From Unio delphinus (Eukaryota > Mollusca > Bivalvia > Unionida > Unionidae), in contig JAQISU010001239.1 of assembly GCA_029339505.1 (NCBI GenBank), positions 3,343,501-3,407,500 on the forward strand: a stretch of 64,000 nucleotides of DNA, given 5' to 3'. Within the stretch, counting starts at the first letter, position 1; every line of letters starts with the position of its first letter. This document shows, piece after piece, positions 45,936 to 60,400 of this stretch. The notes under the pieces are model-generated. The model was not told the DNA's origin and did no database searches. It saw nothing but the letters and a program-made list of their open reading frames with translations. The position numbers and the translations under genes were made by a program.

Positions 45936-46577
45936 TGAGAAGATAAACATCAAATTACCATAAGAGGTGGTGGCTGCTTCATCATTTGAATTTTTTTTCT
46001 TCAATTATATTCAAAAGAAAAAACTGAAATATTATAATCCATTATATTCGATGAAACTCAACAGAATGAAAACAGTGAAACTTTGCAAAGTAGGTGTTTT
46101 CATTGCAAATTCCTTACTTGATATTACATAAAAAAGTTAAAGGAACAATTGCCCAAAATATAATTTCTACTAATAAAGATAAAAAAAACAGAAATTGAAA
46201 TTTTTATTAAGCAAGAAGTGAAGAATGCAACCTATATACCAATATTTCAGACCACACATACCAGTGCCATGAGGAAAAAAAGTATGTATTTCACCACACA
46301 TCTTCTCCCAATCTAAACAAAAAATTGCTCCTTCCTGATTATCCATCTGTAAATCCCAAAAGATCTGTCGAATATAATTAATTTCATTAAAGAGTGTTTG
46401 GTTTTAACCTTTTTGTTCATGTCCATTACACATAACTTAGATAGCAAAACACATGGTAAACATTTTCTTATTTTGTCTGTCTCATACCATTATTTCTTTC
46501 TTTCTCTCTGTCTTGTACCAAGGCCATTAATTGTAAACAGGAAGTCACAAGCCACTGTTTATCATTTCTTCTTTTAG
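45936..46577. other. Intergenic stretch
   Basis: AT-rich, nothing recognised. Confidence 0.4.
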
Positions 46578-46856
46578 TTTGTTTGTTTGTTTGTTTAGGA
46601 TTTTTAACGTAGCTTTAACAATTTTTCAGTCATATCGCTACAATGTCTGCAGTGAGGCAGTTTATAGTGATGTCCACCACTGGGGCATCATGTCGCAGAC
46701 ATGTAGCATGATGTCCCGCCCAGTCACATTATCCTGACACAAGGCCGACCAGTCCTAACACTAACCTCTTAATGCTGAACGTCAAGTGAGGCAGCTGTTA
46801 GTACCATTTTTGTAAGTCTTTGGTATGACTCGGCCGGGGATCGAACTCACGACCTC
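46578..46856 (-). mobile_element. SINE family 1 (minus), 5'-truncated, 11-bp target duplication
   Basis: The tail is (GTTT)n followed by AGGATTTTTAACGTAGC, and the body is complete back to box B (minus GGTTCGATCCCC from plus GGGGATCGAACTC); box A is lost. A perfect 11-bp TCTTCTTTTAG flanks it (46567-46577, 46857-46867), showing retrotransposition with 5' truncation. Confidence 0.88.
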
Positions 46857-46867
46857 TCTTCTTTTAG

Positions 46868-48002
46868 ATGACATTACACAGTACACCTGCATGTGTTAAT
46901 TGAATAGATAAAGCAACATTTGATCAAACAGTAGAAACAAATGCCTTATAGATAATCACAGAAAATGTTGTAATTATGATGCAAAAACAACTTCTGAAAA
47001 CAGCTTGGTATAACTAAAGTAAAATAAATCAATAAATAAATAACAAAATAATTGTATTTGTTTTAAAAAAATCTGCCAGTCTTAAGCAGACATGACTCCT
47101 AAGAACCAGTGTTTATGGACACACAATATTATTGGGGTTTTTGTGTGCAGATCACATGTTGGTCTCAGCTTCCCTTTTATGTATGGTTGTTGTGGTCTTG
47201 GGATCGTAGCAGTTAAATTTCTAGGAAGAATATCCCGAAACATAACAGTTGCACAACTCTTCATCAGCCAATTTTACCAGCTTTATTTTTATTCATTAAG
47301 GAGGGCTAGCTGCAAGCTTCATTATAATGGTCATGATTTGCATATCTACAACCTACCTATCGAGAAAAAGCCAAGGGAACTTGCAGCTGTCCTAGTGTTC
47401 ATTTTAGATCATGGTATGTTGAATATCTGCTGTTCCATCAATGAATGCGTAATCTTCACGTACAGTATGTTTTAAAAATGGAAAAAAAATATTTATCTAC
47501 AAACTTATGAATTGCTCATAACAGATTTTTACAAAATATTATTTCCTAATATAAACAACACACGTGCCAAATGTCTGCCTAAAATTTAAAGAAAAATATC
47601 GCTTTATAAAACATTTGCCGTTGTTATAGAGACACTGGGCATTAAGCACCTTTTGCAGTTTAATCAGTCTTTCAAACAGTAATTGTATTTAGTGTATTCT
47701 AAAATCTTTCATCAAGATGCTGAGAAGGCATTTAAAATGTAGAAATAACAAACCACTGCAAATCCCCTAAAACACTCAGCATTTCGGGGAAGGACTCGTC
47801 AAATAAATTTTGCACATTATTTTTCCATATCAATTTTTATGTCTTAATTTGAGCTTTAAATGTATGATATTATCTTAAAGAAAACTTTTTCCTTAATAAA
47901 GAAGTGATGAAATTTGTTCGGTTGTTTGAGTGACTGGCATTGACTTTTGCAACATGCAATGTTGGTCTAATGCTTTTTTTCATTACATGATAAACTAAAC
48001 AT
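46868..48002. other. Intergenic stretch
   Basis: Contains an open frame at 47092-47475 with no recognisable domain and biased, Cys/Phe/Tyr-rich composition, which I do not accept as a gene. Otherwise nothing. Confidence 0.4.
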
Positions 48003-48142
48003 GGTGGTCAGTACATTTGTTGGTGGAAGAACCTAGGATGATCTATTGACATATGGAAAGCTACTGACAAGCTTTCTCACATACCCAGAGGTGAGTTACA
48101 AATGATCTCTAAAGGTGACCACCTAGGACCACTCGTCCACCA
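48003..48142 (-). mobile_element. Diverged SINE family 2 fragment (minus)
   Basis: Phrases GGAAAGCTACTGACAAGCTTTCTCACATACCC and GACCACCTAGGACCACTCG follow, in reverse order, the body-to-head layout of family 2, as in the copy at 48340, but are much altered. Confidence 0.45.
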
Positions 48143-48339
48143 ACAAATGATTAAATATTAGTGATGCTCATTTTATGAAATCATTCTTTATATTAGTTAT
48201 AATTCTTCACACTATCTCTGTGTTTGTCATCATGCCTTATAATCAATGCGGTCAGAACCCTTTATACGGTCAATCTTGTAATATCAGTTTTTGAAGTTGA
48301 CAATTGCTGGCATTCTGACATTGCTATTGTTCTTGTTTT

Positions 48340-48551
48340 TGTAAGACTTGACGATACATGGCGGCCAGTATAAATGGTGGAGGAATAACCCAGGAAAACC
48401 CTGGAAAGAACCACCTGCCCATGAAAAGCTGCCCGCAAGCTTTCTCACATTCCCACATTTATTGAGCCCGAGATTCAAATCCACACAGAGGTGACGTGGC
48501 AGTAATCTGCAACGATGAGCACTTAAGACCACTTGGCCACTCAGGGTCCAA
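48340..48551 (-). mobile_element. SINE family 2 (minus)
   Basis: ATACATGGCGGCCAGTAT, then AACCACCTGCCCATGAAAAG, then GCAAGCTTTCTCACAT and CCACTTGGCCACTCAGGG are the reverse complement of the family 2 body and tRNA-like head. Diverged and without a clear target duplication. Confidence 0.75.
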
Positions 48552-49049
48552 CTAGACATTTTTAAAAAGTAAAAAGAAGAAATATATAAAGAAAAATTCT
48601 TTGGCTTTTACTTGTTCAAGATTCTGAATAAGCAATGGGTATTTAATGTTTGCCTTTACCAGAAAAATTTTTAGTCATGCAAGTGTTTTTGCATCCCTAG
48701 AGATACCAGAAAAATTGTTTCTGACAATATCAACAATAAAAACACAAAAATGTTAAAATATTGATTCTGACCAATCTTCCTTTGATAGTTATGATATCTT
48801 CCCTTCAGTTTATTATATCTGGGCTACATATCTGTCTCTATTTAGAACCTTAAGTAACAGCGGATAATTTTGTTTTCAACGATTTTGTCACAGAGGAATT
48901 CATAAATCAGACTGACAAGAGGCCAAAGTGGATATGAGATTGCTCACCTACTTGACATATGCAGAACAAACTGATGCAAATGCATTTGGTCAGGAAACAT
49001 TTAGGTCAATTTTATGCATTCTGTAACAAATATCCGAATGCATTTATCA

Positions 49050-50440
49050 TGAAACCAACTGCATAAGTTTTTTTTTTGGTGCTCTGCATCACACCCATGT
49101 TGAAAACAGAAATGACTACTTTCTGTCAGAGTTGAGTGAATTCTATTGTCAAAAACAGAAATGCCTACTTCCTGTCAAAGTTGGATGAATTCTATTGGGC
49201 AATTTGTTAGTTGTTAAGAGGTCTTTCTGTGTTTAGAAATGGTGGCTATATTTGATGCCAGATCAACATTATTTGTATAAATTTGAATACCCATTATGCA
49301 AGGATGCTTTTTGAGTGCCATAAAATGCCAAACATTATTAAAAAAATTAAAATATAGACAGCCTAAGTCAATGCAAATTGTGGCTGCTTAGTTTATAACA
49401 GCACATTTAGAACATTATTGGCTTTATCATGTCAAGGAAATTGGAGCTATGTGTTTTTCCAAAAGCAGATGACTGGGCTGGCCCTGGAAGATCCTGAACC
49501 CCAAGATGCTTACAGTCTGCCATTAAGCCAATCCATCAACCATTGTACCATTAGCACCATGTTTATAATTTTGAAAGCCCTTCATTTGCTGGATGCTTTT
49601 TGTGGAATTTGTCCAGTTCTACCAAGAGTTTTTGAGCAGCCATTTTTTTTGGTGTGCAGGTAGATCAGCATCATTTGTACAGACTTAAAAACCCTTTTAG
49701 CCTAGAGGATTGCTGAAAAATTTGGTCAAATTCTGTTTAGCAATTTTTGAAAAGTTGCTTAAAAGGTTTTGTTCTTAGAAATAGCAGCCAATTTTGTATG
49801 GCAATTGCATCATCTGTAGAAACCTGAAAGACCATCATGCCAGGATACATTAACATCTGATTTGGTCAGTGTATATTCAATATTGTTTGAGAACTACCTA
49901 ATCATTTCAATTTTTTCTGCTTTTAGCATAAATGGAAATATTTGATGGTTGATCAATATCATTTATGTAAATATAAATGTGCTCCATCCCAGAATGCTTA
50001 TGTAAAGTACTCTTTGGAAGTTTCGGAAAAGAAATCTTTGAAATGTTCAATTTTTTTGTAACAGAAGACACATTTGAAGACAGATTTACATAATTTGCAT
50101 AGACACAAAGCACTTTTTCCCAGGATGTGTATTGTCAAATTTGTCAAAATTCTGTTGAGTGGTTTTTAAAACAAAGTCATAACAAGGTTTTCGTTTTTTA
50201 GTACTGACAGCTATATTTTCTGGTGAATCAGCAGTTTGTTCAAATTTGAGAACCCTTTATGCCAAAAAATTCCAAGCACTTTCATACTAGGATAATTTCT
50301 GCCAAATTTGGACAAAATCTTTTGCAACATTTTTAAGAAATCATTTGAAAGTTATGTCTATTTGTAGCAATGGTAGCCATAATGGATGGCAAATCTGCAT
50401 TACTGATATAAATTGAAACCCTTGATGCAAAGATGTAAAT
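49050..50440. repeat. Degenerate long-period tandem repeat
   Basis: Roughly six units of 170-190 bases. Recurrent phrases: GAAATGGTGGCTATATTTGA, GATCAACATTATTTGTATAA, AACCCTTTATGCC, GGATGCTT, CCAAATTTGGACAAAATCT, TTTTTAAGAAATCATTTGAA. Units are poorly conserved. An ORF at 49418-49663 is a by-product. Confidence 0.55.
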
Positions 50441-50559
50441 GTCATAAACACCTATAAATGTGCGGGACATTTATCAGTGACATCACATGGAAAGTAACAA
50501 GTAAACATAACAATGTTACTTACTCTGTGTGTGTATGTGTTTCTGTCAGCATGTGTGCA

Positions 50560-50701
50560 TTGTTAAACGTAATAACACTAACTTCTTAATGCCAATCACC
50601 AAGTGAGGCAGCTGCAAGTACCATTTTTAAAAGTTGTTGGTTTGACTCAGCCAGGGTTCAAATTATGACCTCCCACATCTCAGATGGACACTAACAACTT
50701 A
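50560..50701 (-). mobile_element. SINE family 1 5' fragment (minus)
   Basis: AACTTCTTAATGCCAATCACC, GTGAGGCAGCTGCAAGTACC and GACTCAGCCAGGGTTCAAAT match the reversed head and first part of the body; the 3' half is missing. Confidence 0.65.
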
Positions 50702-52009
50702 GTCCTACTTACCTTGTCAGAAAACACAAACTACGAAAAATAAGAAAACCTGAAAATCACATGGTTACCACTCTTCAATAGAAACCATAAAATCTAATAT
50801 TACAACATGCTTCTGGATGAATGATTAACTGAAGTGTATGGGATGGTGTTGATTATATTGCAGAAAATGCTTAAATTGGTAAACAACAGTTGATAGGTAG
50901 CCACCATACGGGGGTATTTAAGTAATGGGTTGAAGTTTCTTCTTTTGTCTACATCATATATAGATGGGAAACATGAAATTTTCATCTTACCAGAATTGCT
51001 GGATTCAAAATGTATCGCCTAATATTGAAAGGTTAGAAAATGTATTTAACTGAGAAAATGAAGTGCAAGGTGCATCTGCTCAATCAATCTCCACAACATT
51101 TGGCTCCCATATGCAAATTTTTCTCTCAACATAAATATTTTACTGAAACACAGTATTTTTACCGTAAAGTATAAAACAAAAGTGACCAACCATTAATTGA
51201 ACAAATTACACAAATGATACATTTGATACTGAATACATACTAACTGTACTAACAATAATATCATCTGCAACACATGATAACAGATATATGAATATACAAA
51301 GTTGTCTTTTCATAAGCAAATTGGGTTTTACCCTAATTTTAATCCAGAAAGAACAGAGATTGAGAAATTTGTTTACTTTAGTGTGTCTATATACTGCTTC
51401 TTACATGGAGATGCTACTAATACAAATTGATAACAATATAGTTACATGTTGTATTTATAAAAAGAAACCAATATAAAACTAAGAATGTGTAATGATTTTT
51501 ATTTTTATTCCAAGTATGCAATATCAACGTAAAAAATAAATGAGTTCTGGGAATTACAGTGCTCACTGTAATTAATTGGAGAAGTGAACCAAGTCTAACA
51601 AAAACAATTGTGTCTAACCTATCTACTGTGATACAAGATTGGATTTGGTTTTTTAAAAAATCTAAGACTATACAGTTTGGATAACACATTACATAAAATC
51701 AAGTATACTTGTCCATATAAAATAGATGAAAAGTCATCTGAACAACATACATGTCTGAATTTCAAGTTGAGTAAAATAATACAAATGTACTTCCAAAAGA
51801 ATAGCTGTGAGAAGTCATCTTCATCCTCAAACTGTGTTTCTGCACGATTACACAGCATCAGAACTTCCCCATCCAGGTACACTGGTTTACAGAGAAGACC
51901 ATCATTCTTCTGGGATAAATATAATAAACTCAGAACCATTCTATGTCTTTACATCTAGATCATTTTTAGTCAACTGCAATGTCCATAATTTGCTTGGGGC
52001 CCCTATATT
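50702..52009 (-). other. 3' flank and likely 3'UTR of the glutathione peroxidase gene
   Basis: AT-rich, no gene. TTTATTTTTATT at 51497-51508 supplies AATAAA-type signals on the minus strand about 500 bases past the GPx stop. I looked for a SECIS-like pattern in the presumed 3'UTR and found nothing convincing by eye. Confidence 0.35.
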
Positions 52010-54459
52010 TTACCAGTACTTTGCAAAGTCCTTTTCCAAATCCTGTAAAATAAATAGCATGAACTTTGTAACACAGTTGTACAAATATTGAATATCTGCA
52101 TTGCAGCAATATTATAAGAAAATTATATTGTAATATAATACCATGATTGGAATTTCAGTTTATATTCAGATTTTTATCAACTATCAAAACTACAAAATTA
52201 TATACACCAATGTATTTAGATGTTAACTACATGTCAGGAAAGGGTGATATTTGTGTTGCATTTTGCTATTCAACGTTTTCAACCAACTGTCACTTTTGGA
52301 ATTTGTAGTATTCTGCCATCCCAAGTACTTTGCTCCTATAAATAAATTCTGCAGCAATTATGTTTTTATGCCATGTACAAGCCTGTTTTCAACCCTGGCC
52401 ATAATGATGTATCCCAAATACACTTTCTGCTAACTAAACATGTAAATGGCTCTCCAATGCCATGAAGTCTTTTCATTTTAATACCACTTATAGTAATGAA
52501 ATAAAATTCAAGCTGTGCCACTGTGCTCATTTTTATGTCATCATTGGTGCCATGTGCTGTGACTTGTGCACAGCTCACATATCTAGTATAAGTAGTCATT
52601 AGTTTGAAAATTGTGCATAAATAATCATTACTTGAAAACTCTGAATTTTAAAATATAAATTGCCCTAGAACCTCCTTAATTTACAAGTATCCTATGGGAA
52701 AATTACTTTTGACTTATGCCAAGTTTTGAATAACTCCATAACTTCAGGAATGCATCTATGTCACAAATCAAACATCACCTGTACAAGTTTTCAGGTACTA
52801 GTCCATTGCTCAAGTTCATTACTCCCTCCTCCAATAAGTAATTGCTTATAATAATAAAAAAAACATGATCCCAGTCTGATGTTTATGTCCAATTAAAAGA
52901 ACCGGATTATCATCCTTTTCCTTTAATACTGTGTATTTATATAAACATGCATCTCTTGGGGCACTAAATATGGTCACTCCAGTCATATTTTGGGGTGTCT
53001 ACTGTTAATCACATCCTTTTCTGTGTTGTATTTGTTATTTTCTCACTTTCTTGCTATATTTTTACTGTCTCCATTTTCATTACATTCCTAGTGAAATGGT
53101 GCTTTATGTGTCTCTTCCCTCTAGCACTATACAGCGTCATTGAAGGAAATCCTATCCTTTTACCCATCCAGTCCTTGCATGTATTTTGAGATATTCGTTA
53201 CAGCCTACAATTATGCTTCATTGCGTTGGCAAGCATGGATAAAAAGAGGCATTGTGGGACACGCACCACCTGTTTTGCGTGCAGTCTTATTGAAACTGGA
53301 TGAGAAATATAGTCATTATATCCAGAGATAACAAACTTGACCAGATGCAAGATTTATAAATATATACATATTTATTTGTTGCAGAACCAAAGACAATGAT
53401 AATATAAACTTTTTTTCATCACTCCAAAGCAAATCAAGCCAAACTTTGATCTCAAGCACAGTCAATCAGGAACAAGAACACATCATTAATATCAAACCTG
53501 ACAATTGTAAAAAAAAAATAACTAAAGGCAGCATTTGTTTATCTGCCAAGTTAGACAAATTTTCAGTAAAATTTAACATCATGTGATCGCCAACTTGGAA
53601 AACATGCACGTGAGAATCAGATGTGGGCTCTGGTGAAGCAATGGAAACACTGTTCAATTAAAATGTTTGCAAAGTACAGCTTGGCTTCAACTACTTCCAG
53701 CTCAGTTTCAGAAACTGCACTGTAGCCTCAATGGAGATCCATGACTTCTTACAAGAGCTCTGAACTTGACATTATCTTTGTTTATTTTTAATTCACATGA
53801 TGGCTGTAATTATTTGTCCAACCTTAAGCAATACTCAAGTCATCATGTCAATTATACTCAGCTGATTAGTTTGCACTCTCTTCCTCACAATAAAACTCAT
53901 TGGATATCTTGATGATATAAGCCTATCTACCAAGTTTGATCGGAAATAGTCCTTAAAGGGTTGATAAGGTCAGCCAATAAGATAGACAATTACTCATTAT
54001 CATGAATCTTGCATGTAACTGTACTTATCTAAGGTCATGATGATTTGGGCCTATTTAGCAAGTTTGATTAACACATTAACACTTGGAATTGCGTTTACGA
54101 GGCAGGAGGTAGTAGCCTACCTGCAAGCTCAGTAGCATCAAGGTCATGTGTGATACACTATAGTGGGTGGTATTATAGAAAGGTAGATTAAGCTCTACAA
54201 TTATACCAAATAATCTGGATGTTTTAGATGCACTACAAAATACAGAGAGAAAAGCTTAATTTTTGGACCCACTTTTTTTCACCTAAAATTTGCCAGTGGT
54301 TGGAATCTGATTTTGTGTCTAAATTTTACATTATTTGGCCGCAAATCTAAGGCATACCAGTCTGAACTGTACACAGTCAAGTGAACCTGTATAAAAAGTA
54401 GGATAATGTGGGCATTTGGAATAAAGAGTTTTCTGAATACAAAAATGGTGGGTAAGTTA

Positions 54460-54490
<31 letters not shown>

Positions 54491-57400
54491 CAGAAAAAAG
54501 AACTCCAACTTTTCCCCTTCTGCTCATCATCAAGCAAAATAACCAATGGAAAACAATATTTCTAACATAACTAGGCATATTGCTAATGGAAAATCGCTTG
54601 GAAGTCGATGTATTAGGATGTAGTCAGAAATAGCCCACCCAATGTGTTTCCTACTCGCATTTCATGTGAAAACAACAACCACCTCCAGGGGTTAATGTGT
54701 TATAGCTGGAACAGAAATGGTCTCGAGAGTGGTAACAACCTCAATCAAATGCAAGATCATGTCATTCATATGCACCGATGTGAGATCTTCTTAATATCAA
54801 CTTACATTCCAAATCTGATTTAAAACACTTTCCAGAGTGGTATAAACTGAGCCAATCGGATGCAAGATAGCCTTGTTAAAATCAAATTGTCAAAATATCA
54901 TCAAACTGATGCAAGGTCTTGATTATGTAAGCCAATATTCAAAGTCTGATAATAGCAGAAACCGGGCTTTCAGAGAGGTAACAAACCCAGCCAATAATAA
55001 GCAAGATCACCTCATTTATATGCATGAATCTTTGCTCATTATCAAACTCATCTGAGATCGTGATGAAATAAGCCCAAGTTCCAAATTTGATCAAAATCAG
55101 CTCAGACACATGGTTGCCAGAGTGGTAACAAGCTCAACCAATCAGATGAAAGATCACCTCATTAATATTTGCATACAATCTCACTCATTATTAAATTCAT
55201 CTGAGATCTTGATGATAAAATTCTATAACCCATGAAAGCCTAATTAAAAAGACCACTGAATTATCCAGGCGCATACAGAATTCAATAAAACTAAAATCAT
55301 TACAAGGGTATTTTATCTTAAAAATAATCAATGTTCCTACTCCCCATCCCGAAGGGAGTGAACTTTAATGTGCATGATAAATTCAAATATTTGAAGGTCA
55401 AGAAACACTTTCTATTGAACAATGTTTCAATTGATGAACCCAGAATGATGGATGGCAAAGGCAGAAATTTTTAAAGTAACTTACTACAGGTTCAGTGTTC
55501 GGAGCATATCTAACAACTGGAACACCATTGCTGTCGATCAGAAACTTGGTGAAATTCCACTTGACAAAGCTGCAATAAAAATAATAATAATTGTAACAGA
55601 CAAAATGATCTGTGTGAAAGTATGTTGCACTTCCATCAGAACTAAGTCAATGTGACCTACACTTCATACAAACTATGCTCCAAGAATTGTGAAAATCTGA
55701 TTTAGGACAAAACTGTGTCCACAACAGCTTCTTGTCTATTTACTTGTAACCTTGCATCTTGGTTTAAACAATCAAGTCTCATAAGGACAGTGCAATATAT
55801 CAGACTAATCTCACAAGGACAGTACAATTGATCAGACTAATCTCACAAGGACAGTACAATATATCAGACTAATCTCATAAGAACAGTACAATATATCAGA
55901 CTAATCTCACAAGGAAAGTACAATATATCAGACTAATCTCATAAGGACAGTACAATATATCAGGCTAATCTCATAAGGACAGTACAATATATCAGACTAA
56001 TCTCATAAGGACAGTACAATATATCAGACTCATCTCATAAGGACATTACAATATATCAGGCTAATCTCACAAGGACAGTACAATATATCAGACTAATCTC
56101 ATAAGAACAGTATAATTGATCAGACTAATCTCACAAGGACAGTACAATATATCAGACTAATCTCATAAGGACAGTACAATCGATCAGACTAATCTCACAA
56201 GGACAGTACAATATATCAGACTAATCTCATAAGGACAGTACAATATATCAGACTAATCTCACAAGGACAGTACAATTGATCAGACTAATCTCATAAGAAC
56301 AGTACAATATATCAGGCTAATCTCACAACGACAGTACAATAGATCAGACTAATCTCATAAGGACAGTACAATCGATCAGACTAATCTCACAAGGACAGTA
56401 CAATATATCAGACTAATGTCATAAGGACAGTACAATATATCAGACTAATCTCACAAGGACAGTACAATTGATCAGACTAATCTCATAAGAACAGTACAAT
56501 ATATCAGGTTAATCTTACAAGGACAGTACAATATATCAGACTAATCTCATAAGGACAGTACAATATATCAGACTAATCTCACAAGGACAGTACAATATAT
56601 CAGACTAATCTCATAAGGACAGTACAATCGATCAGACTAATCTCACAAGGACAGTACAATATATCAGACTAATGTCATAAGGACAGTACAATATATCAGA
56701 CTAATCTCACAAGGACAGTACAATATATCAGACTAATCTCATAAGAACAGTATAATTGATCAGACTAATCTCACAAGGACAGTACAATTGATCAGACTAA
56801 TCTCACAAGGACAGAACAATATTTCAGACTAATCTCATAAGGACATTACAATTGATGAGACTAATTTTAAAAGGACAGTATACTATCATCTGTCAAGAAT
56901 TGTTTAAACCTCGCATCATAATAATAATAATAATGAGGACTTTGTATAGTGCCTAATCTTTAGAAGCTCTATGCGCTTTACAACATATATATTGACATGA
57001 GTACAAAAAACAAAAATCCATGAAATTAGAAACAAAAAAGTGCTGAAAATATTTAGGGTAGGAAACATTATTAGGTCCTTAAGCATACATTTGGGACATT
57101 TTCTCACTGTCAAGCCTTCTATATGATTTGCTAACCATAAGTTCAGCATATGTCTGGAATTTAGCACCTAAAATACATTTCAAAGTTTAAAATTTAAATT
57201 TGGAATCAATTTTTTGTTTAGTCTTCAGGGTTGGAAGGGTCATGGTTTACTGGAACCAAAATTATAATAAAGGAAAACTTGGGGACACCCACAAACAATA
57301 CTGATGTTAAGGGAATTTTGGTATACCATGGGTTAGAGGCATTTCACTAAAATTGGCAACCTCATGTGAATCACCTAACTTTTAGGAATGGGAAGGTGTG

Positions 57401-60400
57401 TGAGTTTCCATTTATCTGGAAATTTATTTTCTTTCAATGATGTGTTTATTAAAAAGCAATGCTAGTGGTGCTGCTATTGTTTCAATGATGCCTTGAAGCA
57501 TTCTGTGATTTAACCTATCAGGTCCAATGGCTTTACTGACAGAAATGAGAACTAATATTTTTTTTATTCATTTTACAGTAATAGAAATTTTGTTCTGAGT
57601 ATCAGAGCATCATTTCTGAAAAAATTAGAAGAGGAACATATTATCATCAATATTTGAAATTTAAGTCAAAATAATAAAATTTAATATGTTAGCATTTTCT
57701 TTTTCAGCATAGATGCAAACCAAAGCATTATTTCTTGTATCTATAAGTGGTGGAATAGAAGCTGAAGGATTCATCGCTTTTAAAAAGAATTTTGTACTTT
57801 TCCAAAATGTTCAACGAGCTTTTTTTCTAAACCATGTGTATAAATATTATCCATATATTGTTTTTTTTAGCACACTGTTTCAAGTTATTTACATTGTTCC
57901 ATTTGTTTGAATTTATTTCAGTTGATTTGCCTACCACAATTAACCGCAAATTTACATGCTCTATCACTCTTCCTTATTAAATTTCATAATTGGCAATAAA
58001 ACCACAGTTTATTGGTTGGGCAAATTGTTACAGTCTTACAAGGAATACGCAAAGTTGAGAAATCTAATAGTTTGGTTATGAATATATCAGTTATAACCTC
58101 AATATCCCCTGGTGTTAACAATGATCTGCCCAGTTAGTTCCGTTATTAAAGCATTAAATTTGTTAAAATCAGCTTTCCCCAACATAAATATCCCAATCAA
58201 AAGTTAGTGAAACTTGCTTGTCCTCCTTCCATTTGCATCTGTAACAAATTGTTAATAGATTGGAACCATTTATTTACATTGTAATCTTACTGAAAGTCAC
58301 CAAAGAGAAGAAGGCTTCTTCTTTGAAGTCAGTTACATATATCTTCTTTATTTAATTTTCTTTTTCAATAACTGATTGGATAGTTGACAACACATACTGG
58401 CATATATTGATAAAAACAGTATGAACTCCGAATTGATCAAATTGAATAAAGAGCATGTGATTCATATACCAAGGTAACTGTTTGCCATGGTCTAGCGTTT
58501 GATACTAATATACACCACATACATTTTTACAACTTTGCTTCTGATGAACCAAACCATGTTTTATTTTATTTTTACATTCTATTTCATACATATTTAATGA
58601 TTGGAAAATATAGTATTTGATATACTCGTTTGCAAAAGGGTGTATTCTTGGTAAATATGTAGTCCTGTAAATAAGACTTTGCACTCCCATATGATGATGG
58701 GAGTTCACACTCCCATATGAAGATGGGAGTTCACAAGTATAAATAGCAAAGCAAAATTTTATTACTAGGACTAGGTAAAACTGTTAGAAAAGATTATAAT
58801 CTTTTAGACAACCGCTCTGGTGGTCTATTGGTTAGTGCATCCACTGCGGAAGTGGTAGGTCATGGGTTTGATCCCTGGCAGTCATACCAAAGACTTAAAA
58901 AAATGTTACTAACAGCTGCCTCGCTTGATGCTCAGCATTAAGAGGTTAGTGTTAGGACTGGTCGGCCTGGTGTAAGGATAATGTGACTGGGTGGGACATC
59001 ATGCTACAGGTCTGCGGCATGATGCCCCAGTGCTAGACATCACTATAAACTGCCTCACTGCAGACATTGCAGCGATATGACTGAAAAATTGTTAAAGCTA
59101 CGTTAAAAATCCTAATCAAACAAACTAATCCTTTAGAAAAGAACAGCAATTTGATGAGAAAGTAATTCACGATACTATACAGGAACACCTTTACTCAAAT
59201 AACACCTGTGTCATGAAATTGTATATACCCTTTAATTTATGAAATACATGCATACATGCAAACCCCTGATGAGGAAAAAGCGTAATCCAAGTAATCAAAA
59301 TGCGGAATCCAGGCAGAACAAGTGTAATCCACATACAACATGCTAAAATTTCAATGAACAATGATTTATTTGCCCTTCTAGTCTTTTAACATCCTTTACT
59401 GCTTCAAGTTTTCATATGTAGCTATTAAAGCTTTACACACACATCGACTAGAGCCCATCTGAAGTCTTTGGCATCAAATATTAAAATTCTTTCCACACGT
59501 CCTGTAAGAGACATCACATGATGCTGCCCTTGTGTCATCATAATTGGAGGATTCTGTTATTTTTTGTTTAGTTTATTTTTTGCCTTTTTCTAATCCATCT
59601 GTAAAATTATTTGAAAGGAGATATTTTTTCTCTCATATTCACACTGACTAAAATAAAATATACTTTTTAGCACCAAACACATTTAGACTGGTTCTGCATT
59701 AAATATGAACTAGAACAAAGAATCTGCGTGTAAAAGTTAAATTAGAAAAACAGTCTGTCTTCTCCTTACTAAGCCATACTGCTGCTATAAATAGAATACG
59801 AGGTCGAAAGTTTGAAAGTAGAACCAGGATGTTTCTTGTTAACAGGATAGTTGCTTAAAGAATACATGATACTGTTAGAAAAGTGCATGCAAGTCCACAG
59901 ACAAGCGAACTCTTGTATTGTAGTTACATTGAAGTAGTCTTTCTAAAATATGGTCTGTGGGATTAATGAAATGTTAATAAAGATGAGAAAACAAATAATT
60001 AATTTTTGGGGGAATGCTGATATAATGAAAAAGCGAAATCCATATATGTTTGCGTGTATGGCATAATTTAGTGCGTAATGATTACGCCAAAAGAGTAATG
60101 GTTGGCATGTATGTACATGTACTAGAGTTTTGTTTTTGGTGTACAACGATACCTAAAGGTGATTAATGTATATTGTATCGTATTTCAAAATAGTGAGTTC
60201 AATCCATCCTATGCCTCACATGTGAAGTGCTTTCAATGGGAAGAACCAATGCCTTCAGTGCACAGATAATATCTCTTTATAAAGCTCTTTACATTACGGA
60301 GTGTCTTGTCAGTTAGTGGTCTACTATAAATGACTTGCACATCTTCAGCTGTAGGGGTATGTAAGTTTAGTAATTTCTTGAATATAAGATATCAATATTG

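Noticed and set aside
47092..47475. 127-residue ORF
   Set aside because: No domain, odd composition, no splice or promoter context, and no flanking exons.
55771..56884. CRISPR-like array
   Set aside because: The 32-bp units abut with no unique spacers, in a eukaryotic intron; it is a satellite.
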